Source: Gordionus sp. m RMFG-2023 (taxonomy: Eukaryota; Nematomorpha; Gordioida; Chordodea; Parachordodidae). Taken from it: 64,000 bases of DNA. The notes under the pieces were generated by a model, which was not told the origin of the DNA, made no database searches, and worked only from the letters and a program-made list of their open reading frames with translations. The position numbers were made by a program, and so were the translations under genes. Of the stretch, positions 22,200 to 35,187 are shown in pieces (the stretch's first letter is position 1; each line of letters begins with the position of its first letter). Location of the stretch: positions 7,628,846-7,692,845 of the forward strand of contig NC_088779.1 of assembly GCF_954871325.1 (NCBI RefSeq). The letters run 5' to 3'.

Positions 22200-24640
22200 A
22201 TTAATTATGAATTTTGTCGCAAAATATTTTCGAGCGAGGAGGGATATAGAGCATCATTTTGCAAGTTCGGTTTTTTTGGAGGAAGTTTAGAAAGGTGGAA
22301 TGATAAGATAATGGATGTTTTTGAATATTAGGAGATGGCGTGATGTTAAATTAGTTGAAGAAATCTATCCATTAATGAATTTTTATCCATCAACTGAGAA
22401 TAGAAAGCTATTTTGTTTAGCTCTGATTATATTATTTGTGATTCTTTGTTGAAATTAAAAACATTCCATTGGATAATCGGTCTTGGGTATAATGTAATTT
22501 CCTAAATCCTTGATGAAGCTTATTTACTTTGTGCTGCATTGGTAACAGTATCGTAGTTTAGATTGGGGCAGCTTCTACATAAGCGTTTGGATGAGATAGG
22601 TGCAGTTTGCTTCCAATTTTCTTTAAGGGGGTAGAGTAAATTTATTGGGGTTATCAATTAAATTTTTAGATGAAATAGAATACTTTAATTATAGAACCAT
22701 TTACCAAATCCATATATTATATACAATCATGGTCATTATTTTTCAAATAAACCTTATTTTTGGATATCTTTTTAAATGTAATTTAAAAGGGTTAAATATC
22801 AGCAGACTATTCATGCCAAACAATATACTTAATAATGCCTTTATTGTAAATGGGGAGGTTTTGATCTATTTCATGTTTTTAAAAAAAAATCTTTTACATC
22901 CACAATTTTTGATAGTTGATAGTAGAGTATAGATAATATAAGTTATTCTTTTCAAAATATAAGAAGGGAGTAGTACCATATATGTAAATTAATAATGTGG
23001 AAATATCGATCCCGAAGAAAAAATTTGTATGAAGGTTATAAGTTCTTGAAGAGGGTTTGCTTTCAGTGAAGTGAATCTATAGATTATAGATCGTAGGTTA
23101 TGAACTCATTACTCTTTCATAAGTACTACTAGTCCAGTTTTCTTGAGGGTGGAAAAAATGTCAAGATTTGAAGACATAATTTATAATATCGTCGCATTTA
23201 ATATATCCTATAAATCTACTTCTACATTTTTTAAAGGAAATGCTGATCTTTTGAGCTTACAAGATTTTGACATAGTGTACATGAGCATGATATGTGTTAT
23301 GACAGTTAAATACGAGCTAATTAGGTTATGACTAACATCATTATCTGGAAAGAGGTGGGAGGTGTTCCTTTCTCTTAATTATCATTAAGCCTAATAAAAA
23401 ATCCCCCCCCCCCCCTTCCCCTAAAAATATATACAATATATCACTATAGACAAAAAAAATCATTTTAAAAAAGTTAAAACCCATAATTACTTTTATACAA
23501 GTCTAATACAGCCAAAATCCTATAATATGTAGAGCTAAAAACCTCTAATAAAATTTATGGGGGAAAACCCACCTAATAGTCTTCCCTGCTCCCCCTTAGA
23601 AAAAACCTGGCTACACATATACAAGATTACTTGAAGTAATGTTTTTATGATATTCATAACCTTTCTTTGACGAAGAGTAATGATTGTGGTGATAAAATTT
23701 ATTGCCCCCGATGAAGCTGAAAAAATAAAGAGGTGACTTGGTTTAAGAAATACAACCAACCAAGAGCAGATCTCAGTTGCAATTGAAGGGGTTGACTAGG
23801 GAAAGATAAACGGGAGGATGTGAAATGCTTGCGGAATAGACTGTCTGCAGTCAAGATAATTCCCCGAATTTAAAATTGATCTTGCTTTCTATCAAGATTT
23901 TTACCCCATTCTCTTGTGTAGCAAGGATGGCAAGATATTGAAAAATACGCGACAACCTTAAGTAAAAAGAATTATTGAAATTCAAGTAATTCTTTAATAG
24001 AAGGAAAGTTTAATGAGCCGAAGTTGCAGTAGGTTGCGGGCATGTGTAAGATCATTTGAAGTCAAAAACTCTAGAAGAATCTTCATTGCCTAAGGGTGAC
24101 CGTCACCTTCTCTTATGGTTGAATGATTGTACTAATTCTTAATAGTATTTGTTATTATGTTTTCATAGGAATTTATTATGTCTATTGCCTGGTTGAATTG
24201 GTCAAGCGAGTCATTTATCATTTTAATACATCAGTGTTTGATAATTGATGTCTGGATCATTTTGTCAAATAAAAAATTGGTTCATACCCTGTTGGATACA
24301 TTCTAATGAAGAAGCAAATATAACGCCCAATATTAGCTTTGTGAGTTTAAAATGACAGTCTCGCAGAACTGATAAAATTCTGAATAATAAGAATGGGCAG
24401 TAAAAATCTATTTTGATTGGGACTAGATTTGTTAAGGAAAGCTTTATATTTACCTTTATTGTTAATTCCTAAGTTGAGGATAATTTTGTGAGATATTGTA
24501 ATCTTCACCCTGTATATTACTAATTTGGCAAAGTCAAGACCAGGTAATGCCATTGGCTATGGGTCTAAAGACTTTGTCAAGTTTAAGTAGGGAAGCAGGT
24601 TTATGAGAAGGGTTATTTTTGAACGATCTGTTTGTTACCC
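22200..24640 (-). mobile_element. Possible decayed reverse transcriptase (non-LTR type) copy
   Basis: This block is less AT-rich than its surroundings. On the - strand near 24590-24540 it reads KLDKVFRPIANG, resembling the KLDGGIRPIVIG motif of the clearer relic at 28740-31000, and a shifted frame continues LPGLDFAKLV, as in the family text after that motif. The rest is too broken to align by eye. Most of the interval may be something else, and the boundaries are approximate. Confidence 0.35.
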
Positions 24641-25034
24641 CACCAAAAAATTAAGAATTTTTTTCCTCCACAGGAACCTCATGCCTTAAGAGGGTTAATA
24701 AGGCATATTTTTTTAAATAAAAATTATCATATAAATGTTCAAATAAATCGTTTTGCCCCATAAATTTAGGTCATAATTTTTAATAAGATTACAAATTTGA
24801 TTATTCAAATTTTTATCCATATTTAAATTAGAGTAATTTTTTTTTAAAATTTTTTTTAAAAAAAAAATCGTCTGTTAATTATTTAAATAAATATTCCAAA
24901 TTCAAAGTGGTAAAATCGAAAAATTTTAAAAAATTAATATATGTTTATTATAATTATATGTAAATAAATAAATTTTGACATTAAGGTGATGATGTTTTTA
25001 ATACACTTAAAGTTATTATAATTAGAAAATTACC

Positions 25035-25250
25035 AGGACAGAAAGTCTTGAACAAATCACCCAAATAAAAATATCTCAATTTTAGAAAAAAATTTAAAGG
25101 CTTTAAAAAAGGGTAATTTTTAAATACCCCTATTTGATTTAATTTTTTAAAAATAAATATTAAAGTAATTTTGTCCGTAGTCTTTTTTGTTATTTAGAAT
25201 TTACTTTTGCCCTGATCGTTTTGTCCAGGACATTTCTTCGGGATTCAAAA
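25035..25250. repeat. Copy of the TTTTTGTCC dispersed repeat family
   Basis: It contains AATTTTGTCCGTAG, CTTTTGCCCTGATC and TTTTGTCCAGGACATTTCTT followed by CGGGATTC, the same end as at 46430-46470 and 49730-49775. The left end near 25035 has ACCAGGACAGAAAGTC. It is AT-rich between, with no coding frame. Confidence 0.6.
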
Positions 25251-25718
25251 TTAAAACAAATACAATGTAGTTAATATAATCCACCAAGCTAACTACATTG
25301 CTTCATATTTTCCGTTGATAGATAGAACATTTATTAATAGTAGAATCCGATAGCCAATTCTACATTAAATCCAATGATGTATATATACCAGGCTCGCATC
25401 CCCCCCCCCCCAGTAGTAAAATTTTTGAAAAATATCTCAGATACGTAACAGCCTGGTGGGGGGGGGGGGAAGAGAAGAGAATTATCCTCCCATCCATAAC
25501 AAGCATTTTTGGAAAAAAATATAAAAGGGCTCCATGAATTGTGAATTGCTAAGTATTCTATTTCAAATAGGTTAACATATTCTATTCTAAATATTAGCAA
25601 ATATTTATTTTTTGTATATTAATATTTTATTTCACGAAAATTTGAAGATTATTTTCTTACATTTTTAAAACCTTAAGGCTGTGTCCTGTCGGCTTAATTT
25701 GGATATTTAATTGCTTTT

Positions 25719-26496
25719 TAGTAGTGCTACTACAAAAAAGAAACGCGTTACTCGTTATGTCTGAAAAAAGAAAAGCGTTAGGGTTACGTGTTATCTTGTG
25801 AAAAAGGAGCACGCGTTTCTGGCTATTAAAATAAATAACGGGTTACTCGTTACTTAAAAAATTAATATTATATATAAAAAAACAGCTTTCGCTCTGCTAA
25901 ACATACGTTCAACTGGCGCAAAGGATAGGAGGGTTGTATTATATTGGATAAATAAAAATTTTAATTGGGGGATTTTATTAAAATTTGAATCTATCTTTAT
26001 TTAATAAAAAGCTTGGTTCATTGTCAAAAGAATCATTAGATCCTCATCCATTTTTTAAAAATTCCATACATGAGGTTAGAATATTTGAGTTGGGACACAA
26101 TTTACACTTACAAAGTGTAAGCTTTGTACCTTTATTTTTCTTCATTGTTGTAAAAAATGTCATATTAAAGCCAGTATAGGCTTTACTCATCTTTTGGAGA
26201 AAATTACAATTGACATAATATTCTTTATAAAATAAATTATAAAATTAATAAGATACATTGATTGATTCAATATTAATTAGATTAACAATCTTGACTGATT
26301 GACAACGAAAATTTAAAATAAAAATGAAGGAATTTGGTGGTTCGGCTTAAATTATTTATAAAATTTTAAAAATAACGAGTAATATTTTGCGTTATCGTTA
26401 CAAAAAAAGAGAAATGCGATGTCGATACTCGATACCTAAAGTAAAGAAGAAGGTTACGAATAGCGTCATTTTCTTTAAAAATTCTTTACATCACTA
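25719..26496 (-). mobile_element. hAT-type element with AACGCGTTACTCGTT boxes
   Basis: The left end TAGTAGTGCTAC and right end CATCACTA are roughly inverted, with CTTTTTAGT/CTTTTAGT outside them as a possible but shifted duplication. Subterminal boxes of ACGAGTAACGCGTT type occur on both sides. On the - strand around 25925-25870 a hAT dimerisation motif reads LSFAPVERMFSRAKAVF. The element is about 0.78 kb, so most of a transposase is absent. Confidence 0.6.
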
Positions 26497-27640
26497 CTTT
26501 TAGTATAGGCTAAAAAGATTTTGAACGATGACATCCTATTTTGGTTTGTTTTAAGTATTAGGTGGCATTGTTACTTATCGTTTTGATTTTTTTCTTTCTT
26601 TTTTTCCTTTTTATGTTTTTTCATTTTTTAAAAAAACATTTTCTTTTGCTATTTGCAATTTAATTTTAAACCGCCCTAGAACAAGGTCTAAACACTGAAT
26701 AAGAAAATTTTATCAATCAAAAAAAATTCTATCTAATTTATCTCTAATAATAACTATGACTTTATAGAATGTAAATGTTCAGATTCAAATATTTGTTGAA
26801 AATAATTATTTCTGAGGTTTCTTGTTTTACCGGAAAAAGAAACTGCAAAAAGCCTGCACGACAAGATAGCCTTCGACATCAAGCTGTTGCAGCATTTTGG
26901 ATCGAGAAGAGCCTATTTTGTAATTTTATGATTTCAAGATTCACAAGGCTCGACTTTCACAGCGTTCCAATTTTAACTTGGACTCAAGGATTACTATATA
27001 TCGATTTTATTCCACTTTTGGATTTAATCTTGACTCAAATGAAGGAAGGATTTGTGATTATCAAAGGCTCTATCTATAAATATTCATAGGCATAAATGTA
27101 GAAGACCAATTAATTTCAGAATTTAGATGGTATAAAAGATTTATTTTTGCAGATAATCCTTCAAGAAATACAGTTTTTAAGCAATGCATACTTTTAAATA
27201 TTTTTATAAGTTTTTAATACATTAAAATTACTGTATATTTTGCAATGATACCAATTAGTACATGCACAAATGAGAGAACCTTTCCTTATTACAGAGAATA
27301 AAAAAATATATAAAGTACGACTTGAATTTAATTGAATAGATGAGCTTTACTCATCGAGATCTAATCCTCAAAACAGAACAAATTATTAAAAATTTGGTAA
27401 CATATCACAGAAGATTAAACTTCCACCTTTATGAATGATATTTTGATTAAATTTTTAAATCATTAGAAAATGTTATATTTTATTGTTATTTATATACCTG
27501 TTTATATAGCCATAATATTTTTTAACCGATTCGCTATTAAAATTTTAAATTTTCCAATATTTTATTAATAAATTTTTAATGCCCCAAAATAATTCATTAA
27601 ATATAAAAAAAACTAACCCCCCCCCCTCCTGTATGAAATT
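26497..27640. other. Intergenic region, no gene recognised
   Basis: It contains an open frame at 26775-27089 (+, 104 codons) that is somewhat less AT-rich than its flanks but matches no family I know and has no splice partner. A poly-C tract lies near 27617-27625. Nothing else stands out. Confidence 0.35.
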
Positions 27641-27649
27641 CCTGGCTAC

Positions 27650-28226
27650 GTACCTGATATAACTATTATTGGCAATTCATTCATTTAATACATTTAAAAG
27701 GGAGTCAGCTGGAAAAACTATTTTATGGCTTGTTATACCGGCCCGATTTAAAAAAAGTAATTTCGGGTTTTATATTTTTTTAAAAAAATTCAGGCCAGGC
27801 CGGTCTGGTTTAACTTTTAAATATTATGATAAAATTTAATTTTGTGGAATAAATTGATATATTTTAAAATTCCTATAAGAAACGAATATTTTTGATATTA
27901 AAATTCTCTATATTTAAATTAATTCGAGTCGGGCAGACAAATAATTTATTTAATTTTCAGGCTTTTCTGAACAAGTAATTATAAATTCTATTGAATTCGT
28001 GTCGGGCCAGACAAATTTTTTAAATTTCGGATCGCGTAGGGCTTGAAAAATTAGGGCCGATGCAGATCATTAGTCTGCACGTCGATTTAATGATATTTAA
28101 TTTATATTAATGATAAATAAGACAATTAGTTGACGTGTAAACCACAAAATGGGGCTACAACTGACTCCTAGTCCTAGGTATGTACACTTTTAAATAATGA
28201 ATCGTTAATCTACTAGTATATATGTC
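27650..28226. mobile_element. MITE of the GATGTATATA family, split by a CCCGG-type insertion
   Basis: The outer parts match the MITEs at 28471-28697 and 57053-57259 (shared GGCGATTCATTCATT-like run, AGTCAGCTG, GTCTGCACGTCG, CAACTGACTCCTA, TACTAGTATATATG). Between about 27712 and 28070 is foreign sequence with GGCCCG, CAGGCCAGGCCGGTCTGG and GTCGGGCCAGACAA boxes, ending GATGCAGATCATTA. That is a CCCGG-type element inserted in the middle. Confidence 0.65.
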
Positions 28227-28470
28227 GTATTGGGGCATGGAATCCATGGATCTTTCATTTATAAATTATTTAAAGAGGGCGATTTTAGAATTTTTTAAAT
28301 CCAACTGGATATATATTCCAGCACTTGTAGAACTAACCCTATAAATTTTAGATAATTTTCGCCATAAACTTTTTGTAATTTTTTTAATTTAAGTAAAAAA
28401 TCAATGTTAAAATAATTATAAATTAAGAGTAGTTCTAAAGATCACGGAGTAATTGTTATTCAGTATGAGT

Positions 28471-28697
28471 TCAATGATGTATATAAACTATGAGATTGGC
28501 GATTCATTCATTAAATGCATTTAAAATGTCCACACAATAGAAGTCAGCTGCAGCTACATTTGTAGTTTGCACGTCGATTGCAGTGCATTGATATAATAAA
28601 TAAATACAATTAGTCAAAGCGCAAATAACAAAATAGTGATACAGCTGACTCCTATGTATAAGCACTCTTGATAATAGGATCATCAATCTATTTTTAT
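28471..28697. mobile_element. MITE of the GATGTATATA family
   Basis: About 225 bp, left end near TCAATGATGTATATA, right end near GGATCATCAATCTA. It shares its middle (AGTCAGCTGCAGC, GTTTGCACGTCG, CAGCTGACTCCTATGTAT) with the copies at 27650 and 57053. It has no coding frame. The inverted AGTCAGCTG / CAGCTGACT pair suggests a hairpin-forming interior. Confidence 0.7.
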
Positions 28698-28739
28698 AAA
28701 AAATAATGGCGATTCAAAATAATTAAGCATTAATTTTTA

Positions 28740-31000
28740 AAAAATTGGTGTATTTTTGCCAGATGCTTTTTGCATCAATGAGGTTTTTTGCCTCCGAGCC
28801 AAGATGTTAACCTACCAGGGATGCCTATCATCTTTATTTAAAAAACCTAACGACTCCAAACTACTCAGCCAAAATCAAAGGTTTGCCGATCGCCGATCAA
28901 CCTATTTAGATCGTCATGCCGCAAAAAACGGCCGCTGACTTTAAGGCAAGAGAAACAATGCCTAGAAAATAGATCAACTTGCTTGTTGCCAGGTAGTACA
29001 AATGTCAACGGACGGGATAAGACAATCTAGTCTTTGGCCAATGGCAATTTGAAACTCATCGTTTGTGAGTAACATTTCCTTTTTCCTATTCGGGATCGCG
29101 TCTATCTATTCAAGGATTTTTTTTGCATTTCTCAGTAGTTGAAGTTAGATCGGGGCACAAACAAAGTTTTTCAAATGCACATTGAAACATGGAAACAAGG
29201 AACTTTAAAAACGGGGTGATCGGACCCTTGAAGAACTTTAGTATGCCAAGATTGTTTGGCCGTATCTAGACGTGGATCGTTCTTGGCAAAATTGGGGGGT
29301 TAAAATCCAACCACTCACCGGTAAGCTGGCAAGGAGGCAAATGACTATGGGACTAAAAGGGATTCGGTGAAATGTTTAAATTTATTCGAGGAACTTAAGG
29401 AGAAAATGTTGGAGACCCGGAAAAGATTTAAAAATGTGCAAGAATTTATATAAAAAACATTATTTGGTGAGGAAAAAACTGATGCATGGGAAGATGAGAA
29501 TCTTTAGCGAATTAAAAAGAGATTGAAACAAATTGTCAAAAAAATTTAGATAATAGGAAGTTGAAAAGCCGATAGGAGAACTTAAAAGGCAGAGTTCCTT
29601 GTTCGGAATGATTTTAAAGTCTGGAGGAGGAATTATATCTTTATTGTTGAGGGAGGATATCTCGAATTTTTTTATATTTAAGGAAAGACCAAATTTCGAA
29701 GCTTCCATCTCAATACTCGATGACCGATATAATATTGGGAAAAAGATATGCCAAAAGAGCCATCGTCGAGATACTATAAATTAGGTCTAAATTGAAATAA
29801 TGCTTAAAATTTTTGATCAAATCCTGAATACCTATAGTAAAGAGCATGTGAACTAGTGGATCGCTTTGCTGAATTCCCTTTTCAGAGAATATGAAAAATT
29901 CCCCGAATTTGAGTAACGAGGAAAATCCATAGCAGGAATTAAGGAAATTCCAATACTTGAGTAAATGTTGTAAGAAAGAGGGTAAAAATGAGCTCATATG
30001 CAACTTGCAGTAAACCTAATTCGTCTCAGTGTTTATACGCGCTATTTGTGAGGCCACTTCGAACCCACATCTAACTTCAGAACCTAACTGTGAGGGTAAT
30101 ACAAGGGAATTATTTACTATAACCTTACGACTAATCGACGAAAAATGACCCTATGACAATTGGTCTAATACCACCATCAAGTTTGGTTAAAGAAACAAGA
30201 CGTGCACCAAAAAGAATAGGGCGTATATAAAGAGGAACTTCGTGAATAAGGATATTATTACAAAGTTCTGTCTTCCCTTTTTTAAAGGACTTCAAGCACT
30301 TAAGAACTTCATCACAGGTAAAAGGAATAGGAGAAGAACCATGCGGGTGAGTGTTAAAAGGGGACGATTTTCGAGAAGTTATTGAAAAATAGTAGCGTTG
30401 TTAGGAGTAATAAAATCATCAGAAGTCAAGCAGCACCGATAATATCTTCAAGGTCTAATTTTTCAGATAGATAGAGCAAATTCATCAATAATGTTATTAT
30501 CAAAATTGGACACCTTCTCCATAATTGAGGCTGATAAATTATTTATTTTTGGGTTTAACTAGAACTTGGAAACTAAAACTAATCAGGTAACCATAAGGAT
30601 GTTGGGGAGAAATCTGAATTCAAATTATTTACAAGAGACTTGAGGTACTTTGAAATCAATTGTCGGGCTGCTATAGGGATCCTAGATTAAGCTGGGGGCT
30701 TATGTGGGATAAGAAATAAATCAACAGAGCTTGAAGAACTACATCAGGACTGGGGTCACGCGAGGAGATTTAATAAAAGGATCTGGGAGAGAAGGGAGGG
30801 GGAATTTTCTAAAATTAAGGCATGCGGATGAACAATGTTTCCTAAATGTGCCAACTAAAGTGAAATTACTTTCAAACACACTTGGCAACAAGCGTCTACC
30901 ATGATACAGGTCTGGATGGGGGATAGAATAAAGGGGGGAAAAAAATTAAAATTTTAGGAAGGGAATAAATATAGCTAAGAGGCAGTGGCCCCTACACTTT
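28740..31000 (-). mobile_element. Decayed non-LTR-type retroelement with reverse transcriptase
   Basis: A GC-richer block read on the - strand contains the ordered landmarks of one RT family. These are FTCDEVLKCLKSF (about 30330-30285), FGARLVSLTKLDGGIRPIVI (about 30215-30145), LPSQLGSEVRCGFEVA (about 30090-30040), SEKGIQQSDPLVHMLF (about 29890-29840), GLSLNIKKFEI (about 29690-29655), LTNDEFQIAIGQRLD (about 29075-29030) and, at the C-terminal end, VSGRFLRHDDLNRLIGD (about 28940-28890). The G-x-QQ-x-DPL box is the RT fingers/palm motif of non-LTR type. The gene is broken many times and inactive. Ends, tail and target duplication were not found. The family name is not certain. Confidence 0.75.
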
Positions 31001-32672
31001 CTGAGCGAATGAAGCAGAATACCCCCCTGAAAAGTATCCCCCACCATCGAAAAAATGATAATTATTTTATGACGCCCATAAATTTCAAAACTAATTTTTA
31101 TTGCATCAATTTTTAATATATAATATAAATAAAATGCAAAAATATATACTTTATAAATATTAATTTTAAATTAATAATTTAGATAAATTAGGGGAAGAGA
31201 AAGCGAAAGAATTTATAATTTCATCAATATTTAATTGTTTAAATAAATTTTTTTTCATTGATAATATGGTTAAATTATTGAGAAATGAATCTTTCATGGT
31301 ACTACGAAGTCTTGTTTTAATTAATTTAATTTTACTCATGACTCTTTCGGCAGTACATGAGGTTGCAGGAATGGTTAATAAATATTTATATAAAATTCTT
31401 AAATTAGGGAAAGCAGAAGAATTTAAAAGTAGACGATAAGGTAAAATAAATGAATAGTTTTTCCAATCTGAATCGTAAGTCCCTGAATTATCATCATCAT
31501 CAGAAGAAGCTAAATAATGTATTGGTAAAAATATTTTAATTAAATAAATTTACAATTCTCAGAATCTGACAAATCTTTAGATTCTTGAACCTCTAGGTCA
31601 TAAGTAATAATTACATTCCCCATTTTGGCCATCTTATAAATATTTCTAAACTTCAACATTTCTTCGAAAATTTGACTTGAATATTAAATTGTAAAATTTA
31701 CAGGTATCCTCGATATCTTCTTTAATAATTGATTTTTCTGCCATTCCCTTTGGCGTAAAAAATTATGTTTGATGTAAAAATTTGATCGAATCATCATTAA
31801 ATCTTTCGTTAAACTGCATATGTTGTATTCATTAAAATTTAATAAAGCTAAATTAATATTAATTACCAGTAGAGAGATAATAGGAATTTATTGTTCTACT
31901 TTATCAAATCTCTGCTCTGTGTCTGCCTATAAAAAAATATAGCAGAGATAAAAAATAAGAGTAATTAAATGACCTCAGGTTCACTAATTTCATGATCATT
32001 ATCAGAATCATCAGATACTATATTTTCTTATAACACCTTTTCTTTATTATTAGGACACTTCTAAAAGATAATTAAAAATATTAATTATACCAACAGCATT
32101 GAATTCCCAATTTTTACTTCTTTTTTCTTAAATTGCGATTTAATACCCTTTATAATAAGATAAGTATAAATAATTAAATATTTAATAAAAAAAATGCTTT
32201 GCTATTTGTACAATTTTGAGTAACATTCTTAAAAGCTACTATTTCAAAGCTTTTCTTTATACCGTTAAAATTAAGCCCACCATGTCTTTTTCTAATGTGA
32301 TCTATCCATTTATCATATCATCTCTTATATTATGCGATTTGCAATTTTTAATTAGGGATTTGTATTTTTTTTGGCTAATATTTTTAGGAATATTTTAAAA
32401 TTGGAAAAATAATTTATGACAAGAAATCTCGGATAACAACCTAATTTACTAAACATCGACCAAAATTTCCGTCAATATATATTAAATTAAATATTAAGTT
32501 GGGGGGGGGGGTCTTATTATTACATTTATAAACCAGAAATCACTTGATCATGATGGAGGTAACAAAACAGTAAAAGAATTAAATAATAAAGAAAATTTAA
32601 AAAATAAGATACCCCCACTTAAAATTTACTGAAGAAGTTGCTTCGCCCCCCCCCCCCCGTTGTAGGCGCCAG
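30983..32672 (-). mobile_element. hAT-type element with ZMYM1-like transposase end
   Basis: Ends CAGTGGCCCCTACA (30983) and TGTAGGCGCCAG (to 32672) are roughly inverted, with a C tract inside the right end. On the - strand near 31540-31250 the text reads DSDWKNYSFILPYRLL, then LLTIPATSCTAERVMSKIKL and IKTRLRSTMKDSFLNNLTIL, the hAT C-terminal dimerisation region of the ZMYM1 / TTF-finger kind. The upstream half is shortened and interrupted. No convincing target duplication was found, although AGAGG flanks both sides loosely. Confidence 0.72.
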
Positions 32673-35035
32673 AGGTGACGTGACGAATAAGATAAACAAA
32701 GGCATATGAGCGGAGAATTTTTTAAAACTAATTTTCGATATTATGGAAGTTTAACATTATGCTGATGAAATAATTCTGAGAATCTCCATCACATGGGAGG
32801 GGGGGGAATGGCTACCCCAAGTTATAAGCCACTTTTCGGAAAAAATAAATATCCTGTTTACAAATTAGCATGCTTATTTCAACAATACAATAAAATAATA
32901 GATTTTTAATTTCTATATATTTTCACAAAAATTTGAATTCATGTCTGCCTATCGAATAAAAAAGCATGTGCTCTAATAATAAAATGGCAATTAAAAAAAA
33001 TACCAATTTATTTGGGTAATGAATAATTGTGGCGCCACTTCACTTTCATTTTGGTGCTTTATTTAAATCTTGCATTTCAAATAAGATTCGACTTAATTTT
33101 TTATTTTATAAAATTGATATATTTATTATTATATAAAATAATATAAAATGGTGTTGATTTTTTAAGAAACATTTATATTTTACAAAGAAATTAAAATTAA
33201 TTTTTTAGGTGTAAGTTAGACGTGAATTGTAGACGTTCAAATGTTATTAAATATAATTTTAAAATCGATTATTTTTGTATTTTGTAACATATTTATTATA
33301 ATATTAATACACATCAATAATCTACTTTATTAGATATATAGGTGTACCTTAAACAAATGTCATACTTTACTTTTTTTATAAGTACAATATATTGTTATTA
33401 TAGTTATTTAAATTTCTATTTTTTATCAAATTCTATAATACAATATAGGTAGGGTAGGTAAACAAATAAACAAGACTTTATATTTGCCGTATATAATTAT
33501 TTATAAAATAAAAACCTGCCTATTTTGATTATTTTAATCCTATAAATATAAGTAATAGCAAACTCTTTTTAACCCAAATTTTTAACCACATAGAAGAGAA
33601 AGATTCTTCATAATTCTTAAATCCATCATTGCCCATTTCCTTTTTTATGAAAAAAGCAAAATTATTTTTGTTATGATATGGTATAATGGTCGGACTAAAA
33701 GACACCGGGCAGATATACCCCATTTTTTTGTATATTGGGAAGAATATTTTTCTGTCCCGAATTCGTTTAATATGTATGAATTTTTAGTTCATCATCATAT
33801 ATATGTTAATAATGACACCTTTGAATAGAAAATTAAGAAAAGAAATGATTATAAAATTAAATTTAATATAATATATGTAATGCACTTATTATTTTTTTAA
33901 CAAACAATATAGAAATATTTTAATTTTTTTTATCAATCAGGCAAAGGAATAAGGAAAAGATAGAATTAAATTTAATCTACTTCTCACCATGCGAATTAAT
34001 TAATTTTATTATTTTAATCAGAATAAGAAGATAAATTTTATTTGAAATAGAGAAAAATAATAAAATAAACGAGATTGTTGAAAATGATAGCCTAAATTAT
34101 TTTTTTAGAGGATTTTTAATTAAAATTTCAATTTTTTTTTAAAAAAAATTAGGTTTTGAAAATATAAATACGATTGATATTAATAAATATAGTAAAATAT
34201 CGTGTAGCCCCTTCGATAGAGGCAGAGAAGTCTAGTAAAGCTTAGAATCAGGGAAATCTATATATATATATTTTTTTGATAATACAATTATCGTGGGTCG
34301 GAAAACTTATACAAAATTATTTTACAAACCAGTCCAAAAAAACAGATTTTCAAAAATCGCTATGAGCCGGAAAATGTCAATAGGAATCCAATTATATAAC
34401 TCGATTTAATCAATTTTAGTGAAAATAATATTATACATGCCTCGATTTCATTAAATATATTTCCAAACCTTTCTGTCATCTATGAGCATAATTTCTTGGC
34501 TAAAATATTGGGTTAGCGTTTAATTACACTTATACTTATAAAAAATGATAACTAAAAAATATTGTAATTTTTTTTTAATTCACCCAATTTTAAAATAAGA
34601 TTGGAATGAAGAAAGGAATTAGGGTCAGGTTTAAATAGAAATAAAAAATTTGAGGCAGGGCAGGGTATGTGTTAAAAGAAATTTGCTTTTGAGGGACTTT
34701 CTGAGAGCACAAACTTCAAAAAAAAATATACTAATAAATTACAGCAATTTTTATTCAAGCTTATAGATTTAAAAGAAAATAAATTTGTTTATGATATATT
34801 AACAATAATTTGAAATATAAAGAAATAATACGATTTTTATGTTTACCTTCTTAAAATAAATATACATTATCTACCTGAATCCAGGTGAGGTATTTACTAA
34901 ATCAAACGAGACGTAAATAAGTTCTTATTTTTTATTGAAAATAAATCGCAAAAATAAACACATAAGAAAAGGTAGTATCTTAAATAAAAAGATACAAGAT
35001 ATTTATGATTTAATTAAAGAATTATTATAGGAGTT
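32673..35035. other. AT-rich intergenic region with minor repeat relics
   Basis: Very AT-rich. About 34290-34390 has worn CCCGG-type text (GTGGGTCGGAAAACTT, GAGCCGGAAAATG). About 34395-34530 resembles an inverted, decayed copy of the TAGTGTTGTTAAA MITE interior (CTATGAGCATAATTT, GGCTAAAATATTGGGTTAGC). A G tract lies at about 32801-32811. No exon was recognised. Confidence 0.4.
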
Positions 35036-35187
35036 TTTAAACCTGTCTAATCTATGCCCTTTTGCATATTCAGGCCATTTTGAGTTTTTAAGCTGAATAT
35101 TGTTTTCATATTTTACATAATTTAATTTTTCAACAAAAATAGTTAAATAATCCCTACTATAAAGTTACCAAATTAGACAGGTTTAAA
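35036..35187. mobile_element. Short inverted-repeat element (AAACCTGTCTAAT)
   Basis: TTTAAACCTGTCTAAT on the left is exactly complementary to ATTAGACAGGTTTAAA on the right, enclosing about 120 bp of AT-rich non-coding sequence. The flanking TTTAA/TTAAA fits a TA- or TTAA-type target better than an 8-bp hAT target, so it belongs to a different superfamily from the others here. Only one copy was noticed in the window. Confidence 0.65.

Noticed and set aside
26775-27089. 104-codon open frame as a gene
   Set aside because: No recognised family, no splice partner, and no composition signal strong enough to stand alone.
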